NCBI GenBank assembly: GCA_913060495.1
Contig: CAJXRP010000022.1
Span: 1-64,000, forward strand
Direction: 5' to 3'
From: an uncultured Gammaproteobacteria bacterium
GTDB lineage: Bacteria > Pseudomonadota > Gammaproteobacteria > Pseudomonadales > Pseudohongiellaceae
Length of the DNA: 64,000 bases
In this document: positions 10,979 through 20,873 of the stretch, piece by piece
How the letters are laid out: every line of letters begins with the position of its first letter
How positions within the stretch are numbered: the first letter of the stretch is position 1
The notes under the pieces: generated by a model
What the model saw: only the letters and a program-made list of their open reading frames with translations
The model's database searches: none
Told to the model about the DNA's origin: nothing
Program-made: the position numbers and the translations under genes

Positions 10979-12115
10979 CTAGCTTTGATTGGCCATCAAC
11001 TCGATAAAATGATCGAACAACGGCGCCACATCGTGTGGGCCTGGGCTTGCTTCCGGATGCCCCTGGAAGCCAAATGCTGGCTTATCTGTGCGCTCTATCC
11101 CCTGCAAGGAGCCATCAAATAGAGACTTATGTGTGGCAACCAAATTGTCGGGAAGCGTTTTCTCGTCGACAGCGAAGCCGTGGTTTTGGCTGGTAATCAT
11201 TACCGTGCCATCTTTCAGGTCTTGCACCGGATGGTTCGCGCCATGATGACCCAAAGTCATCTTCACCGTGCTGGCACCACAGGCTAGCGCCAGCAACTGG
11301 CAGCCTAGGCAGATGCCGAATAGTGGGATGCCCTGCTCTAGAATCTCCGCTATCGCCGCGATGGCATAATCACATGGCTCGGGGTCTCCCGGACCGTTCG
11401 AGAGGAAAATACCATGGGGCTTCATAGCCAGCACTTCGCTCGCTGGTGTCTGTGCAGGCACAACGACCACTTCGCAATCGCGATCGACCAACATACGGAG
11501 AATATTGTTCTTAACGCCGAAGTCGTAGGCAACGATCTTGAAACGATTGTCGGAGTCTACTTTGTATCCAGACTCGAGCTCCCAAACGCCACCCTTCCAA
11601 TCGAAGCTTTCTTTAACGCTGACCTCTTTAGCGAGATCCATACCTTTTAATCCTGGGAATTCATTAGCGAGCTTCGACGCCTCTGCCTCACCGCCTGCTT
11701 CAAGTGCTGCCCCAGAAAGGATGCAGCCATTCAGCGCACCTTTGTCGCGAAGTAAACGGGTGAGCCGGCGCGTATCGATCTCGGCGATAGCAACAACGTT
11801 TCTCTCTTTTAGAAATTCATCGAGGGACTGTTCATTACGCCAGTTGCTTGCCAGCAAAGGCAGGTCACGAATAACAAGACCAGAAGCCCAAACCTGACTG
11901 GACTCATTGTCTTCTGCATTGGTACCAGTATTGCCGATGTGGGGATAGGTGAGAGTGACGATCTGTTTCGCATATGAAGGGTCAGTGAGAATTTCCTGAT
12001 AACCCGTCATAGAAGTATTAAAAACCACTTCGCCACTGGAGCTTCCCTCTGCCCCAATTGCAACACCATGAAATACGCTACCGTCTTCTAATGCAAGTAC
12101 CGCTAACCCAGCCAC
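10979..12115 (-). CDS. carA: Carbamoyl-phosphate synthase small subunit
   Basis: CarA hydrolyses glutamine and channels ammonia to CarB. The 378 residues comprise the CarA-specific N-terminal domain and a class I glutamine amidotransferase domain. The catalytic triad is visible: Cys269 in GICLGCQ, and His353 and Glu355 in [10 protein letters not shown] GATase oxyanion segment LSNGPGDP lies at 239-246. The gene is first in a carA-carB transcript and is preceded by a terminator-like hairpin only about 44 bases before its start codon, which suggests attenuation. Confidence 0.97.
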   Translation of the reverse strand: MAGLAVLALEDGSVFHGVAIGAEGSSSGEVVFNTSMTGYQEILTDPSYAKQIVTLTYPHIGNTGTNAEDNESSQVWASGLVIRDLPLLASNWRNEQSLDEFLKERNVVAIAEIDTRRLTRLLRDKGALNGCILSGAALEAGGEAEASKLANEFPGLKGMDLAKEVSVKESFDWKGGVWELESGYKVDSDNRFKIVAYDFGVKNNILRMLVDRDCEVVVVPAQTPASEVLAMKPHGIFLSNGPGDPEPCDYAIAAIAEILEQGIPLFGICLGCQLLALACGASTVKMTLGHHGANHPVQDLKDGTVMITSQNHGFAVDEKTLPDNLVATHKSLFDGSLQGIERTDKPAFGFQGHPEASPGPHDVAPLFDHFIELMANQS

Positions 12116-12270
12116 TTTTTCTCCTAAATACTCTTCAACGTTGTATTAATTTCGGGCGAAAAAAAGCGGAATGAAGAATCTCCTCACTCCGCTTTTTAAT
12201 CAATTTGTTCTGTTTTCAGCATTGTCATACTGAGCGAGTATTCTATAGATACATGCCCCATCTTGTCTAC
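12116..12270 (-). promoter_or_regulatory. carAB promoter and leader (candidate)
   Basis: On the minus strand a candidate sigma-70 promoter has TAGACA (12264-12269) and TATAGA or TAGAAT (12240-12247) with 16-18 bases between them, predicting a start near 12233. The leader of about 118 nt then runs through a terminator hairpin before carA. A ten-codon open frame (ATG at 12228, TAA at 12196-12198) ends exactly at the foot of the hairpin. It has no Shine-Dalgarno sequence and no run of arginine codons. The arrangement fits an attenuated leader, but the leader peptide is speculative. Confidence 0.35.
12159..12197 (-). terminator. Intrinsic terminator or attenuator upstream of carA
   Basis: Minus-strand reading gives AAAAAGCGGA and TCCGCTTTTT arms, with further internal pairing, followed by seven T residues. 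It lies between dapB, whose stop is 225 bases upstream, and carA, whose start is about 44 bases downstream. There is hardly room for a promoter after it, so it must either end dapB transcription with a promoter overlapping carA's start, or act as a conditional attenuator for carAB. Homologous plus-strand termination is also possible because both sides have A/T runs. Confidence 0.7.
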
Positions 12271-12422
12271 GGCGAACTGGCGAAAAAGTTAGTTAGAAGT
12301 AAAAAATATGCATCCGATCTTCATGCCAAACAGTTACAACTTAATTAGCCCTAATCTCTGTGAGCCTATTGAATTGGCGTCGCCTTCCTTAGCGACAAAG
12401 CGGGCTGCTTTTACAGCTTCAG

Positions 12423-13522
<1,100 letters not shown>

Positions 13523-14053
13523 ATGAGCGAAATTCCGGTCTTAAAGGGGAATACGAAGAAACAGCGCTACGAGTCCCTTGTGGCGGCGCTGTATCAGGAC
13601 GTATTTCGTTACGCCTTATGGATCTGCAAAAACAAGCCGATGGCGGAAGATCTCGTTCAGGAAACTTTTTTGCGCGCTTGGCGGTCTCTTGAGAGCCTGC
13701 AGAACGACAAAGCCGCCAAAGCATGGCTGTTTACCATTCTCAGGAGAGAGAACGCGAGGCAATATGAGCGCTATCGTCCTGAACTAGTCGACATAGATGA
13801 CCAAAGCATTGCGGAGAGCGACAGCAACGAACCCGACAGTAAGATGGATCGAGAGCTGTTGCACAATGCGATAAAACGGCTCGAAAGTGAATATCGCGAA
13901 CCTTTGCTCCTGCAAGTCATAGGCGGCTTTAGCGGCAAAGAGATAGCCGAGATACTAGATCTCAACAACAACACAGTCATGACTAGATTGTTTCGAGCAC
14001 GCAGCAAGCTCAAAACAGAATTCGGCCTAAGCACCGAAATAGACGAAGACTGA
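13523..14053 (+). CDS. ECF-family RNA polymerase sigma factor
   Basis: This is a 176-residue group 4 (ECF) sigma factor. Region 2 spans about residues 14-70 and includes the AEDLVQETFLRAWR helix and the AWLFTILRRE -10-recognition segment. Region 4 spans about 110-165, with the helix-turn-helix FSGKEIAEILDLNNNTVMTRLFRARSKL. There is no region 1 or 3. The gene downstream encodes a single-pass membrane protein of the DUF3379 family, a usual partner of such sigma factors and probably its regulator. The inducing signal and target genes cannot be read from the sequence. Confidence 0.92.
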   Translation: MSEIPVLKGNTKKQRYESLVAALYQDVFRYALWICKNKPMAEDLVQETFLRAWRSLESLQNDKAAKAWLFTILRRENARQYERYRPELVDIDDQSIAESDSNEPDSKMDRELLHNAIKRLESEYREPLLLQVIGGFSGKEIAEILDLNNNTVMTRLFRARSKLKTEFGLSTEIDED

Positions 14054-14153
14054 GATAGACGAGAAGAGCTGAGAGTCACATGAGCTCGGATCAAATTTCA
14101 ACGATAATAAAAAGTAGATTACTACCACAAATTGATGCCTACGAGGCTTAAAA

Positions 14154-14939
14154 ATGGATGAATTAGAATTTCGCAAGCGCGTTTACGCGAACCCAAGAGA
14201 TCTCGATGACGAGATCCTAGAGGCTGCTCGCGCCAATCCTGATTATCAAAAGATTGTGGATGAAACCCTAGCATTCGAAGATTCTCTCGGCTCACTAATC
14301 GAGGGATCCGAAACGCCAGAAGGCCTGATGGAGCAACTGCTATCGCTTCCAGAAGCCGATGAAATTGAAGCCGCACCGGCTAGCTCTAAGGTAATTCCCA
14401 TTCGCGGGACGAAGCAGAGCTTCTTTCAATACTACGCCATAGCCGCAAGCCTAATCCTTGCCGTAAGCATCGTATTCTCTCTCAGCGTCAATGGCGGACC
14501 TTCGCCTGCCGACGTTGTATTCGGCAATGAACTACTCGCCCATCTGCACCATGACATCGAAGAGATCGACGATATCACTAATGGTGAGACTTACGCGGTG
14601 CTGGACTTAGACGAGGTCAACACCTCGATGGCGAATGCGGGAACACGGTTGGTAAGCTACAACCCAGCGCAAGGCTTCGATGTGAGATCTGCCAAGCCCT
14701 GCGAAATTCTTCCAGCCTACCAGAGCGCGCACCTCGTGCTAGAAGGTAGTCAGGGCGCTGTTAGCGTAATCGTTATTAACAACAGCCCGGTTGATGTCGA
14801 ATTCAGCATTCACGACGATCGGTTCAACGGTATCGTCCTCCCCATGGAGCAGGGAAACATGATCCTCGTGGGCGAGAAGAACGAAGACCTGAACCAGTAC
14901 GCTTCTATGTTTTCAGAGAACGTCGAGTGGGTAATCTAG
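14154..14939 (+). CDS. DUF3379-type membrane protein, probable anti-sigma partner
   Basis: This 261-residue protein has a soluble N-terminal part (1-88), one transmembrane helix at about 91-112 (FFQYYAIAASLILAVSIVF) and a C-terminal domain of about 150 residues that should be periplasmic. Its layout and the VLEGSQGAVSVIVI region resemble DUF3379 proteins, which are typically encoded beside ECF sigma factors. No zinc-binding HxxxCxxC anti-sigma motif is present, so if it restrains the sigma factor it does so by a different fold. It starts 100 bases after the sigma gene, most likely in the same transcript. Family assignment is by recognition; function is inference. Confidence 0.75.
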   Translation: MDELEFRKRVYANPRDLDDEILEAARANPDYQKIVDETLAFEDSLGSLIEGSETPEGLMEQLLSLPEADEIEAAPASSKVIPIRGTKQSFFQYYAIAASLILAVSIVFSLSVNGGPSPADVVFGNELLAHLHHDIEEIDDITNGETYAVLDLDEVNTSMANAGTRLVSYNPAQGFDVRSAKPCEILPAYQSAHLVLEGSQGAVSVIVINNSPVDVEFSIHDDRFNGIVLPMEQGNMILVGEKNEDLNQYASMFSENVEWVI

Positions 14940-14962
14940 CACCCGCATAGCATCAACCAGAA

Positions 14963-16759
14963 TTAGAACTGCTCAGCACTCATTGCCATGAGCGACTCGG
15001 CGCCACTGGTTATTTCAACCAACAATGATTCCGTTCGGGGCAGCAATCTCTGCATGAAAAATTGCCCAGTTTTCACAAGGGAATCCGTGTATTGCGCATC
15101 CGCTGACTCTGAACCTTGATCTACAAGGGCCGCCGCCAAAATCCTCTGCCACATGTAGCAATACAACACTAAGCCCATCAACTCCATATAACTATATGAG
15201 GCGGCACCAACGATGTTGGGATCGTCACCGCTTCTCGCCAATACCGATGAAGTCGCCTCTTGCAAACAGCTTCGACATTTCTGGAAAGCAAGCAGATAAG
15301 GCTGCATCGCCACTACATCTTTCTGACTAGCCACGAACTCATCCATCTCACGTGAGAGAACTTCGAGCAACTCACCGTTACTGCGGACGGTCTTGCGCCC
15401 CATAAGATCGAGCGCCTGAACGCCATTCGCGCCTTCGTAGATCTGTGCGATTCTTGCATCACGTACATTCTGCTCTAGCCCCCACTCAGCCACATAACCA
15501 TGCCCGCCCAGCACTTGCTGGCCCAGCACGCAGGCTTCAAAGCCGCGATCAGTGCAATAGGCTTTCTGCACAGGAATTAGCAGCGCCACCAGCTGCCCTG
15601 CCTTCTTGCGAGCGGCGTCATCTGAATGGAAACGAGATATATCCAACTGACTCGCCGCGTACAAAGACAGGGCGCGCCCGGCTAAAACATTAGCCCGCAT
15701 CGTCAGCAGCATTCTTCGCACATCGGGATGCACAATGATTGGGTCTGCATTTTGTTCCGGCTGCAACGCTCCCGCCGCGGCTCTACCCTGTATTCTATCC
15801 TTCGCATACTCAGAGGCGATTTGATAGGAGGCGTCGGCTAAGCCATTCCCCTGCAGTCCCATCGACAAGCGCTCGTAATTCATCATAGTGAACATATGAG
15901 AGAGGCCCTGATTTTCTTCACCGACCAAGTAACCCACTGCCGAATCGAAATTCATTACACAAGTTGCCGATGCCTTGATACCCATCTTGTGCTCAATAGA
16001 GCCACAAGCCACGGTGTTGCGCTCACCCGTTAACGCACCCGACTCATCCACCAAAAACTTGGGAACAAGAAACAGCGAGATCCCTCGCGGGCCTGCAGGT
16101 GCATCGGGTAATTTTGCTAGAACCAGGTGAATAATATTCTCTGTAAGATCATGCTCGCCAGCTGTAATAAATATTTTAGTGCCGCTGAGGAGATAGCTGC
16201 CATCTGACTGCGGCTCTGCTTTAGTCTTAATCATGCCAAGATCGGTTCCAGCGTGAGACTCGGTTAGACACATCGTGCCGGACCAATTACCGGAGTACAT
16301 CTGTGGCAGATAACGCTGTTTCAACTCATCGCTGCCGTGTTGGCTCAGGGTGAGTGTCGCGCCCGTATTAAGAATCGTATATAGCGCGAAAGAGGAATTT
16401 GCAGCGAATGACATTTCTTCAATTACGGCAGAAAGCATCTTAGGCATGCCCTGACCACCGTAGTTCACATCGCCAGTTAAGCTCGACCACCCACCTTCGG
16501 CAAAGGCTTTATAGGCCTCCTTAAAGCCCTTTGGGGTGGTTACTTCACCCTTTTCAAACTGACAGGCTTCAGCATCACCACTCTGGTTGATTGGGGAGAG
16601 CAGCCCCTCCGCAATCTTTCCCGCCTCTTCAACGATAGCGGTAATCAAGTCTTCAGTGACTTCTGCCGTATCCGGCATGCCAGCGAATAACTGCTCTACA
16701 TTGAAAACATTGTTTAGTAGAAACTGAATATCTCTCAGCGGTGCTCTGTAAGTAGCCAT
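14963..16759 (-). CDS. Acyl-CoA dehydrogenase, large DmdC/FadE-like type
   Basis: This FAD-dependent enzyme would introduce the 2,3-double bond in an acyl-CoA. At about 598 residues it is longer than classical 380-residue acyl-CoA dehydrogenases and has the N- and C-terminal extensions of the DmdC-like family, which includes long-chain and 3-methylmercaptopropionyl-CoA dehydrogenases. Recognisable parts are the flavin/substrate segment MCLTESHAGTDLG and the QIYEGANGVQALDL segment, where the catalytic Glu of the family is expected. I start at the ATG at 16759 (MATYRAPLRD, GGGGAA upstream) rather than the TTG at 16777. It has no beta-oxidation neighbours, so the substrate is open. Confidence 0.88.
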   Translation of the reverse strand: MATYRAPLRDIQFLLNNVFNVEQLFAGMPDTAEVTEDLITAIVEEAGKIAEGLLSPINQSGDAEACQFEKGEVTTPKGFKEAYKAFAEGGWSSLTGDVNYGGQGMPKMLSAVIEEMSFAANSSFALYTILNTGATLTLSQHGSDELKQRYLPQMYSGNWSGTMCLTESHAGTDLGMIKTKAEPQSDGSYLLSGTKIFITAGEHDLTENIIHLVLAKLPDAPAGPRGISLFLVPKFLVDESGALTGERNTVACGSIEHKMGIKASATCVMNFDSAVGYLVGEENQGLSHMFTMMNYERLSMGLQGNGLADASYQIASEYAKDRIQGRAAAGALQPEQNADPIIVHPDVRRMLLTMRANVLAGRALSLYAASQLDISRFHSDDAARKKAGQLVALLIPVQKAYCTDRGFEACVLGQQVLGGHGYVAEWGLEQNVRDARIAQIYEGANGVQALDLMGRKTVRSNGELLEVLSREMDEFVASQKDVVAMQPYLLAFQKCRSCLQEATSSVLARSGDDPNIVGAASYSYMELMGLVLYCYMWQRILAAALVDQGSESADAQYTDSLVKTGQFFMQRLLPRTESLLVEITSGAESLMAMSAEQF

Positions 16760-16914
16760 TTCTTTGTTCCCCAACAAAAATTTTATATCGAGGCGTGATT
16801 ATAGGGGATGCTAGCCACAACAGGTACTCTGTAATTGGCCGAAAATTCAGGGGTTCACCCAGCTCTAGCTATACTTTAGCTAACAACTCAAAGTGCAGGT
16901 GTGAGATTTAGTCT

Positions 16915-17640
16915 ATGTTTTATCAATTTCTGCGGGCGATTCGCTGCGCACTACCAACTAGCTGCATCGTTTGCGGGCAAGTTGCAGAGACAGACCACAG
17001 TATCTGCAATGACTGTGGAAGCGAGCTACCCAAACTCAGTGATTGCTGCCAACGCTGTGGCATCGAACTAAACGGCCGGCTAAGCCATGATAGATGCTGC
17101 GCCAGCTGCCAACTCTCCCCTCCAAGCTTCGATTCCTGTACTGCCGCATTTCCCTATGTCTCACCTATCAATAAATTGATTGCCGATTTCAAGTTCTCCG
17201 CTCGCTTTGACATCGGCTACTCACTATCAAGGACCTTGGCGAGTGCGTTCAATGCCTACTACACTGGAATGGACAAACCTGAGCTGCTACTGCCAGTTCC
17301 CTTGCACGAGAGCCGACTACGCTCACGAGGATTTAATCAGGCGAATGAGATAGGCAAGGTCCTTGCTAAGTACTGCGCAGTGCCCCTCTCCCACAGCACA
17401 CTAAGCAAGGTTCGAAATACCGAGCCCCAAAGCTCAATGAACTCGGTCGCAGCTAGAGCGAAAAATTTACGCAAGGCTTTTACTGTAAGTGGAATGGCCG
17501 AGCTTTCCGGCGTGACACATATCGCACTAATCGATGATGTAGTGACGTCGATGGCTACAACTCAAACCATCTCGAGAATGCTGCGAGAGCAACAAGATTG
17601 TAGGATTGATGTGTGGTGTCTTGCGCGAACGAGGCTTTAG
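16915..17640 (+). CDS. comF: ComF-family phosphoribosyltransferase-like protein
   Basis: The 241-residue protein has an N-terminal cysteine cluster of double zinc-ribbon type (CIVCGQ, CNDCG, CCQRCG, CCASC; about residues 18-65) and a C-terminal phosphoribosyltransferase domain. The domain has a PRPP-loop segment IALIDDVVTSMAT near 206-218 and the RSRGFNQANE segment. ComF proteins take part in DNA uptake during natural transformation. Two type IV pilus systems occur in this window, which is compatible with competence but does not prove it. The gene is alone on the plus strand and divergent from the acyl-CoA dehydrogenase. Confidence 0.9.
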   Translation: MFYQFLRAIRCALPTSCIVCGQVAETDHSICNDCGSELPKLSDCCQRCGIELNGRLSHDRCCASCQLSPPSFDSCTAAFPYVSPINKLIADFKFSARFDIGYSLSRTLASAFNAYYTGMDKPELLLPVPLHESRLRSRGFNQANEIGKVLAKYCAVPLSHSTLSKVRNTEPQSSMNSVAARAKNLRKAFTVSGMAELSGVTHIALIDDVVTSMATTQTISRMLREQQDCRIDVWCLARTRL

Positions 17641-17806
17641 GTCGTTTTTTATAGGGAGAGTTCTCTAGCTAAGCTTGAGCCTAGCCTAGGGATATTGACA
17701 GCAAAGGAAGCATCCTACACAGACAAAAGTAAGAACTTAGCCGTCTATAGGCTCGAATTGTGATTAGCAGCACACTCACATCCTCAGCAGAACCTATAAT
17801 TAGCCC

Positions 17807-17909
17807 CATACGGTATGACTCTCCTCAGTGGCCTGAGTTGGCACTGAACATTCCGAGTTTTTATTTTTTAGAGCAGATTTAACCCCGAATTTTTTTCGGG
17901 GTTTTTTTT
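17807..17909 (+). ncRNA. Possible small RNA with its own terminator
   Basis: The 328-base convergent spacer after comF has no gene. A perfect TATAAT at 17795-17800 without a clear -35 element predicts a start near 17807, and a strong terminator ends at 17909, giving a transcript of about 100 nt. The terminator could equally be that of comF, 240 bases upstream. The call rests only on the box and the terminator. Confidence 0.2.
17881..17909 (+). terminator. Strong intrinsic terminator
   Basis: AACCCCGA and TCGGGGTT form an 8-bp stem with a short T-rich loop, followed by a run of eight T. It faces the plus strand and lies between comF and the convergent barrel-protein gene. The minus-strand side has no matching T tract immediately after the stem. 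Confidence 0.85.
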
Positions 17910-17968
17910 GGAAAAAAATAAGCTGTAACTTAATGGGCAACTAAGGAGGTAACTAAAAAAGGCAGGAC

Positions 17969-18907
17969 TCAGAACTGGTACTTGATAGAGCCATAAGCCA
18001 CTCGACCATTCTGATCCAGAATGCGGGTGGTTGAATTTAGAATCTGCGCAGTCTTCTCATCAAAGATATTGCGAATACCAAATGAAATTATTGCGCGATC
18101 ATGTAAGCCCGTCTTTACACTATAGCCATACTCAAGATCGAAGGTAGTGATGTTATCAACTAGCTCGTTGATTTCATCCATATTCAATTCACTGATATCT
18201 TTAAATGAATCGAAATAATTCGTAATAGCACTGGCGGTGTGATTTCCAAATTGCCACGAGAGCATTAGACTGCTCTGCAATTCCGGACTAATTAGTCTTT
18301 CATCTATTTCGGCGATATCGGAAGTCGCGAAGTCTAAAAGCGCACCATTGTTCTCGAACTCATCAACATAGGTAGTCGTGGAGCGGAGGGTGAACTGGCC
18401 AAAACGATTAGTATCCCAAACGTAGGAAGCGCCTAGATCGAATCCGTTCGATTCGACATTGGTCCCCAAAAGAGGGCTATCGATATTGAATTCAGTGATT
18501 GCCGAATCGTCAATGTAAAGACTGCTTAAACCGCCCTGCCAGCTGCTATTAGTAGCAGCCGCCGGCGCCTCATCAATCTGCATCTTCCAAGCATCTGCGC
18601 TGACGCTTAGGCCCGTGATCGGCTCAAGCTGCATACCGAGGTTGAAACTCAAGGCATCATCAACAACAGCGCCTTGAAAATCTTTCTGCTCGACACTTCT
18701 GGCTATGCTCAAAAGTGGCGCCTGCTCATTTAGGATAGAACTGGGCGCGATACGGAAGATGGCACTAGCTGCTTGATTACTTGTAGGCTCGTCTATTAGA
18801 GAATAACCATCCTGAGCCATAGCAGACGAGCCCATACAGGCTATTCCGAGCAGTAGCGAGATCATCGCCGGCGCATTTTGTGGATGATTAATTTTCATTA
18901 TTCTCAA
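17969..18907 (-). CDS. Exported beta-barrel protein, TonB-receptor C-terminal-like
   Basis: The 312-residue product begins with a signal peptide (hydrophobic stretch about 14-28, cleavage after AMA at residue 31). The rest resembles the late strands of a TonB-dependent receptor barrel: amphipathic strands such as SNGFDLGASYVWDTNRFGQF and FDLEYGYSVKTGL, a GIRNIFDEK segment typical of the last strands, and a C-terminal aromatic residue (KYQF). No TonB box or plug domain is present, and 312 residues is under half the usual 700-900. It may be a decayed receptor that kept its export signal, or a small barrel in its own right. The reading frame is intact. Confidence 0.65.
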   Translation of the reverse strand: MRIMKINHPQNAPAMISLLLGIACMGSSAMAQDGYSLIDEPTSNQAASAIFRIAPSSILNEQAPLLSIARSVEQKDFQGAVVDDALSFNLGMQLEPITGLSVSADAWKMQIDEAPAAATNSSWQGGLSSLYIDDSAITEFNIDSPLLGTNVESNGFDLGASYVWDTNRFGQFTLRSTTTYVDEFENNGALLDFATSDIAEIDERLISPELQSSLMLSWQFGNHTASAITNYFDSFKDISELNMDEINELVDNITTFDLEYGYSVKTGLHDRAIISFGIRNIFDEKTAQILNSTTRILDQNGRVAYGSIKYQF

Positions 18908-19114
18908 TCTGTTTTCAAAAACTTAGTGTGGAGCCACTCGGGCATTCGCCACGAACAAACATATTCCTAAAGCAACTCTGGAATGTTAGCACCATCACAG
19001 GGCAAAGAATATTGATTTGTAACGCAAAATTGGTGGGTATTTCTGCTCAATACCAGCATCTGCACGCCTTGCTTTATTCAGTTTTTAGCATATATATCAG
19101 TAGCTTATAAGTTT

Positions 19115-19678
19115 TTAAGCGTCGATTTGCACATTCTCGATGAGGGGTAGTCCTGCCAGAAGCTGGCCAAGATTCGCCGCTTGGCCTGGAAGAACCATTT
19201 CAGGGTCGATCTCCGCCAGCGGCATCAACACAAACCTCCTCTGCGTAGCACGTGGATGCGGCAATACCAAGTCAGGGCTTTCAAGCTCTTGATTACCATA
19301 AGAAATAATGTCGATATCCAGCGAGCGAGCCTGATTCTGCAGGCTGCCACGTTGACGACCATAGTCAGCCTCAATACCCTGCAAAACCATCAAAAACTCC
19401 CGCGCAGAGGTCTTCGCAGACACACGAAGGAGCATTGCTGCGTTGATGAAGTCTTCGGCATCGGGAGGGCAGTCAATCGGCTCGCTGAGGTATACAGAGG
19501 AGGCATGGGATTCGAGACTAAGACACCGCAGGCTTTCCATTGCAGCAAGCACCAACTCTCTGGGAGAGCGGTTCAAATAGGGCAGATTCGAGCCTAGGCT
19601 GACAGCCACCCAGACTGAATCACTATCGGTGGTATTGCTCGGAGTGCTCATGGACTGCCTCAACGAAATGGGAGACAT
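19115..19678 (-). CDS. folK: 2-amino-4-hydroxy-6-hydroxymethyldihydropteridine pyrophosphokinase
   Basis: HPPK transfers pyrophosphate from ATP to the pterin alcohol, making the substrate of FolP. The 187-residue protein has the family signatures [11 protein letters not shown] near the N-terminus, the catalytic loop YGRQRG and the metal-binding RSLDIDII, followed by [16 protein letters not shown]. The longest start (19678) overlaps hemE by 56 bases; an ATG nine codons later (19651, MSTPSN) is a possible alternative and still overlaps. The pairing with hemE is unusual, as folK normally neighbours pcnB or panB. Confidence 0.93.
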   Translation of the reverse strand: MSPISLRQSMSTPSNTTDSDSVWVAVSLGSNLPYLNRSPRELVLAAMESLRCLSLESHASSVYLSEPIDCPPDAEDFINAAMLLRVSAKTSAREFLMVLQGIEADYGRQRGSLQNQARSLDIDIISYGNQELESPDLVLPHPRATQRRFVLMPLAEIDPEMVLPGQAANLGQLLAGLPLIENVQIDA

Positions 19679-20684
19679 GATCCGGATTTACCTCCGGAGT
19701 GATTCCGTGACCAAGATTGAATACATGCCCCTCACCCGGACCAAAGCTTTTCAGAATAGTTGCCACTTCTTCACGAATGACCGCCGGAGAAGCGTAAAGA
19801 ATAGTGGGATCCATATTACCCTGCAGAGCAACTCTATCTCCGACCCTAGATCGCGCATCACCGATCTCTGTCGTCCAGTCTAAACCGATTGCATCGCAAC
19901 CCGAGTCAGCAATCGACTCAAGCCACTGTCCACCGTTCTTAGTGAACAAAATAACGGGGACGCGCCGCCCTTCATTTTCTTTCTGCAGATTAGCGACGAT
20001 CCTCGTCATGTACTTAAGGGAGAATTCTCGATAAGCATTGCCGCTTAAGATTCCACCCCAGGTATCAAATATCTGCACGGCTTGCGCGCCAGCGCGGATC
20101 TGCGCATTTAAGTAATCTGTAACACAGTCTGCCAATTTTTCTAGCAATAAGTGCATGGCCTCAGGATTGTCATACATGAACTGCTTAGCCATGCGGAAGT
20201 CCTTACTTCCCCCACCTTCGATCATGTAGGTTGCCAAGGTCCAAGGACTACCAGAAAAGCCGATCAGTGGTACTGCTCCGTTCAACTCTCTACGAATTAC
20301 CGACACGGCATCTGTCACATAGGATAGCTCGTCTGCAATATTCACTTCGGGTAATTGCTCGACATCTGCCGCCGATCTAATCACTTTGCGAAACTTCGGC
20401 CCCTCGCCTTCGGCGAAATACAAACCCTGTCCTAGCGCATCAGGAATCGTCAGTATGTCTGAAAACAAGATGGCGGCATCGAAAGCGTAGCGTCGCAGCG
20501 GTTGCATGGTGACTTCACATGCCAACTCCGGCGATTTGCATAGCGCCAGAAAATCACCTGCCTGTTTGCGCGTAGCACGGTATTCCGGCAGATAGCGGCC
20601 TGCCTGACGCATCATCCATACGGGAGTAACATCTACAGGCTCACCTAATAGGGCCTTTAATAATCGGTCATTCTTTAAAGTCAC
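19623..20684 (-). CDS. hemE: Uroporphyrinogen decarboxylase
   Basis: HemE removes four carboxyl groups from uroporphyrinogen III to give coproporphyrinogen III in haem synthesis. The 353-residue length is standard. The N-terminal motif [17 protein letters not shown] (residues about 20-36), the ILFSDIL segment with the essential Asp, and [13 protein letters not shown] are all present. In many gammaproteobacteria hemE lies downstream of the aroK-aroB-damX group, as here. Confidence 0.97.
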   Translation of the reverse strand: MTLKNDRLLKALLGEPVDVTPVWMMRQAGRYLPEYRATRKQAGDFLALCKSPELACEVTMQPLRRYAFDAAILFSDILTIPDALGQGLYFAEGEGPKFRKVIRSAADVEQLPEVNIADELSYVTDAVSVIRRELNGAVPLIGFSGSPWTLATYMIEGGGSKDFRMAKQFMYDNPEAMHLLLEKLADCVTDYLNAQIRAGAQAVQIFDTWGGILSGNAYREFSLKYMTRIVANLQKENEGRRVPVILFTKNGGQWLESIADSGCDAIGLDWTTEIGDARSRVGDRVALQGNMDPTILYASPAVIREEVATILKSFGPGEGHVFNLGHGITPEVNPDHVSHFVEAVHEHSEQYHR

Positions 20685-20873
20685 AGCTTACTCACTTTAC
20701 TCAACAAGGTAAGGGCATCGGCAATTCAGCAGCTGGATTGGAAACAGCATTGGATTGTTCGGGCCTGAAAAAGGGGGACAATTTTACACGAGCCTCAACT
20801 ATACACAATCGAGACACCGAGTCAGACTGCACCCGGGCCTCATAAGTAACTCAGAAGGGAGTTAGCGTATTCG

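Noticed and set aside
13771..14094. Minus-strand frame of 107 codons opposite the ECF sigma gene
   Set aside because: Ser/Leu-rich antisense shadow of an intact sigma factor gene.
17969..18907. Annotating the barrel protein as a complete TonB-dependent receptor
   Set aside because: It lacks a plug domain and is far too short, so only similarity to the C-terminal barrel is claimed.
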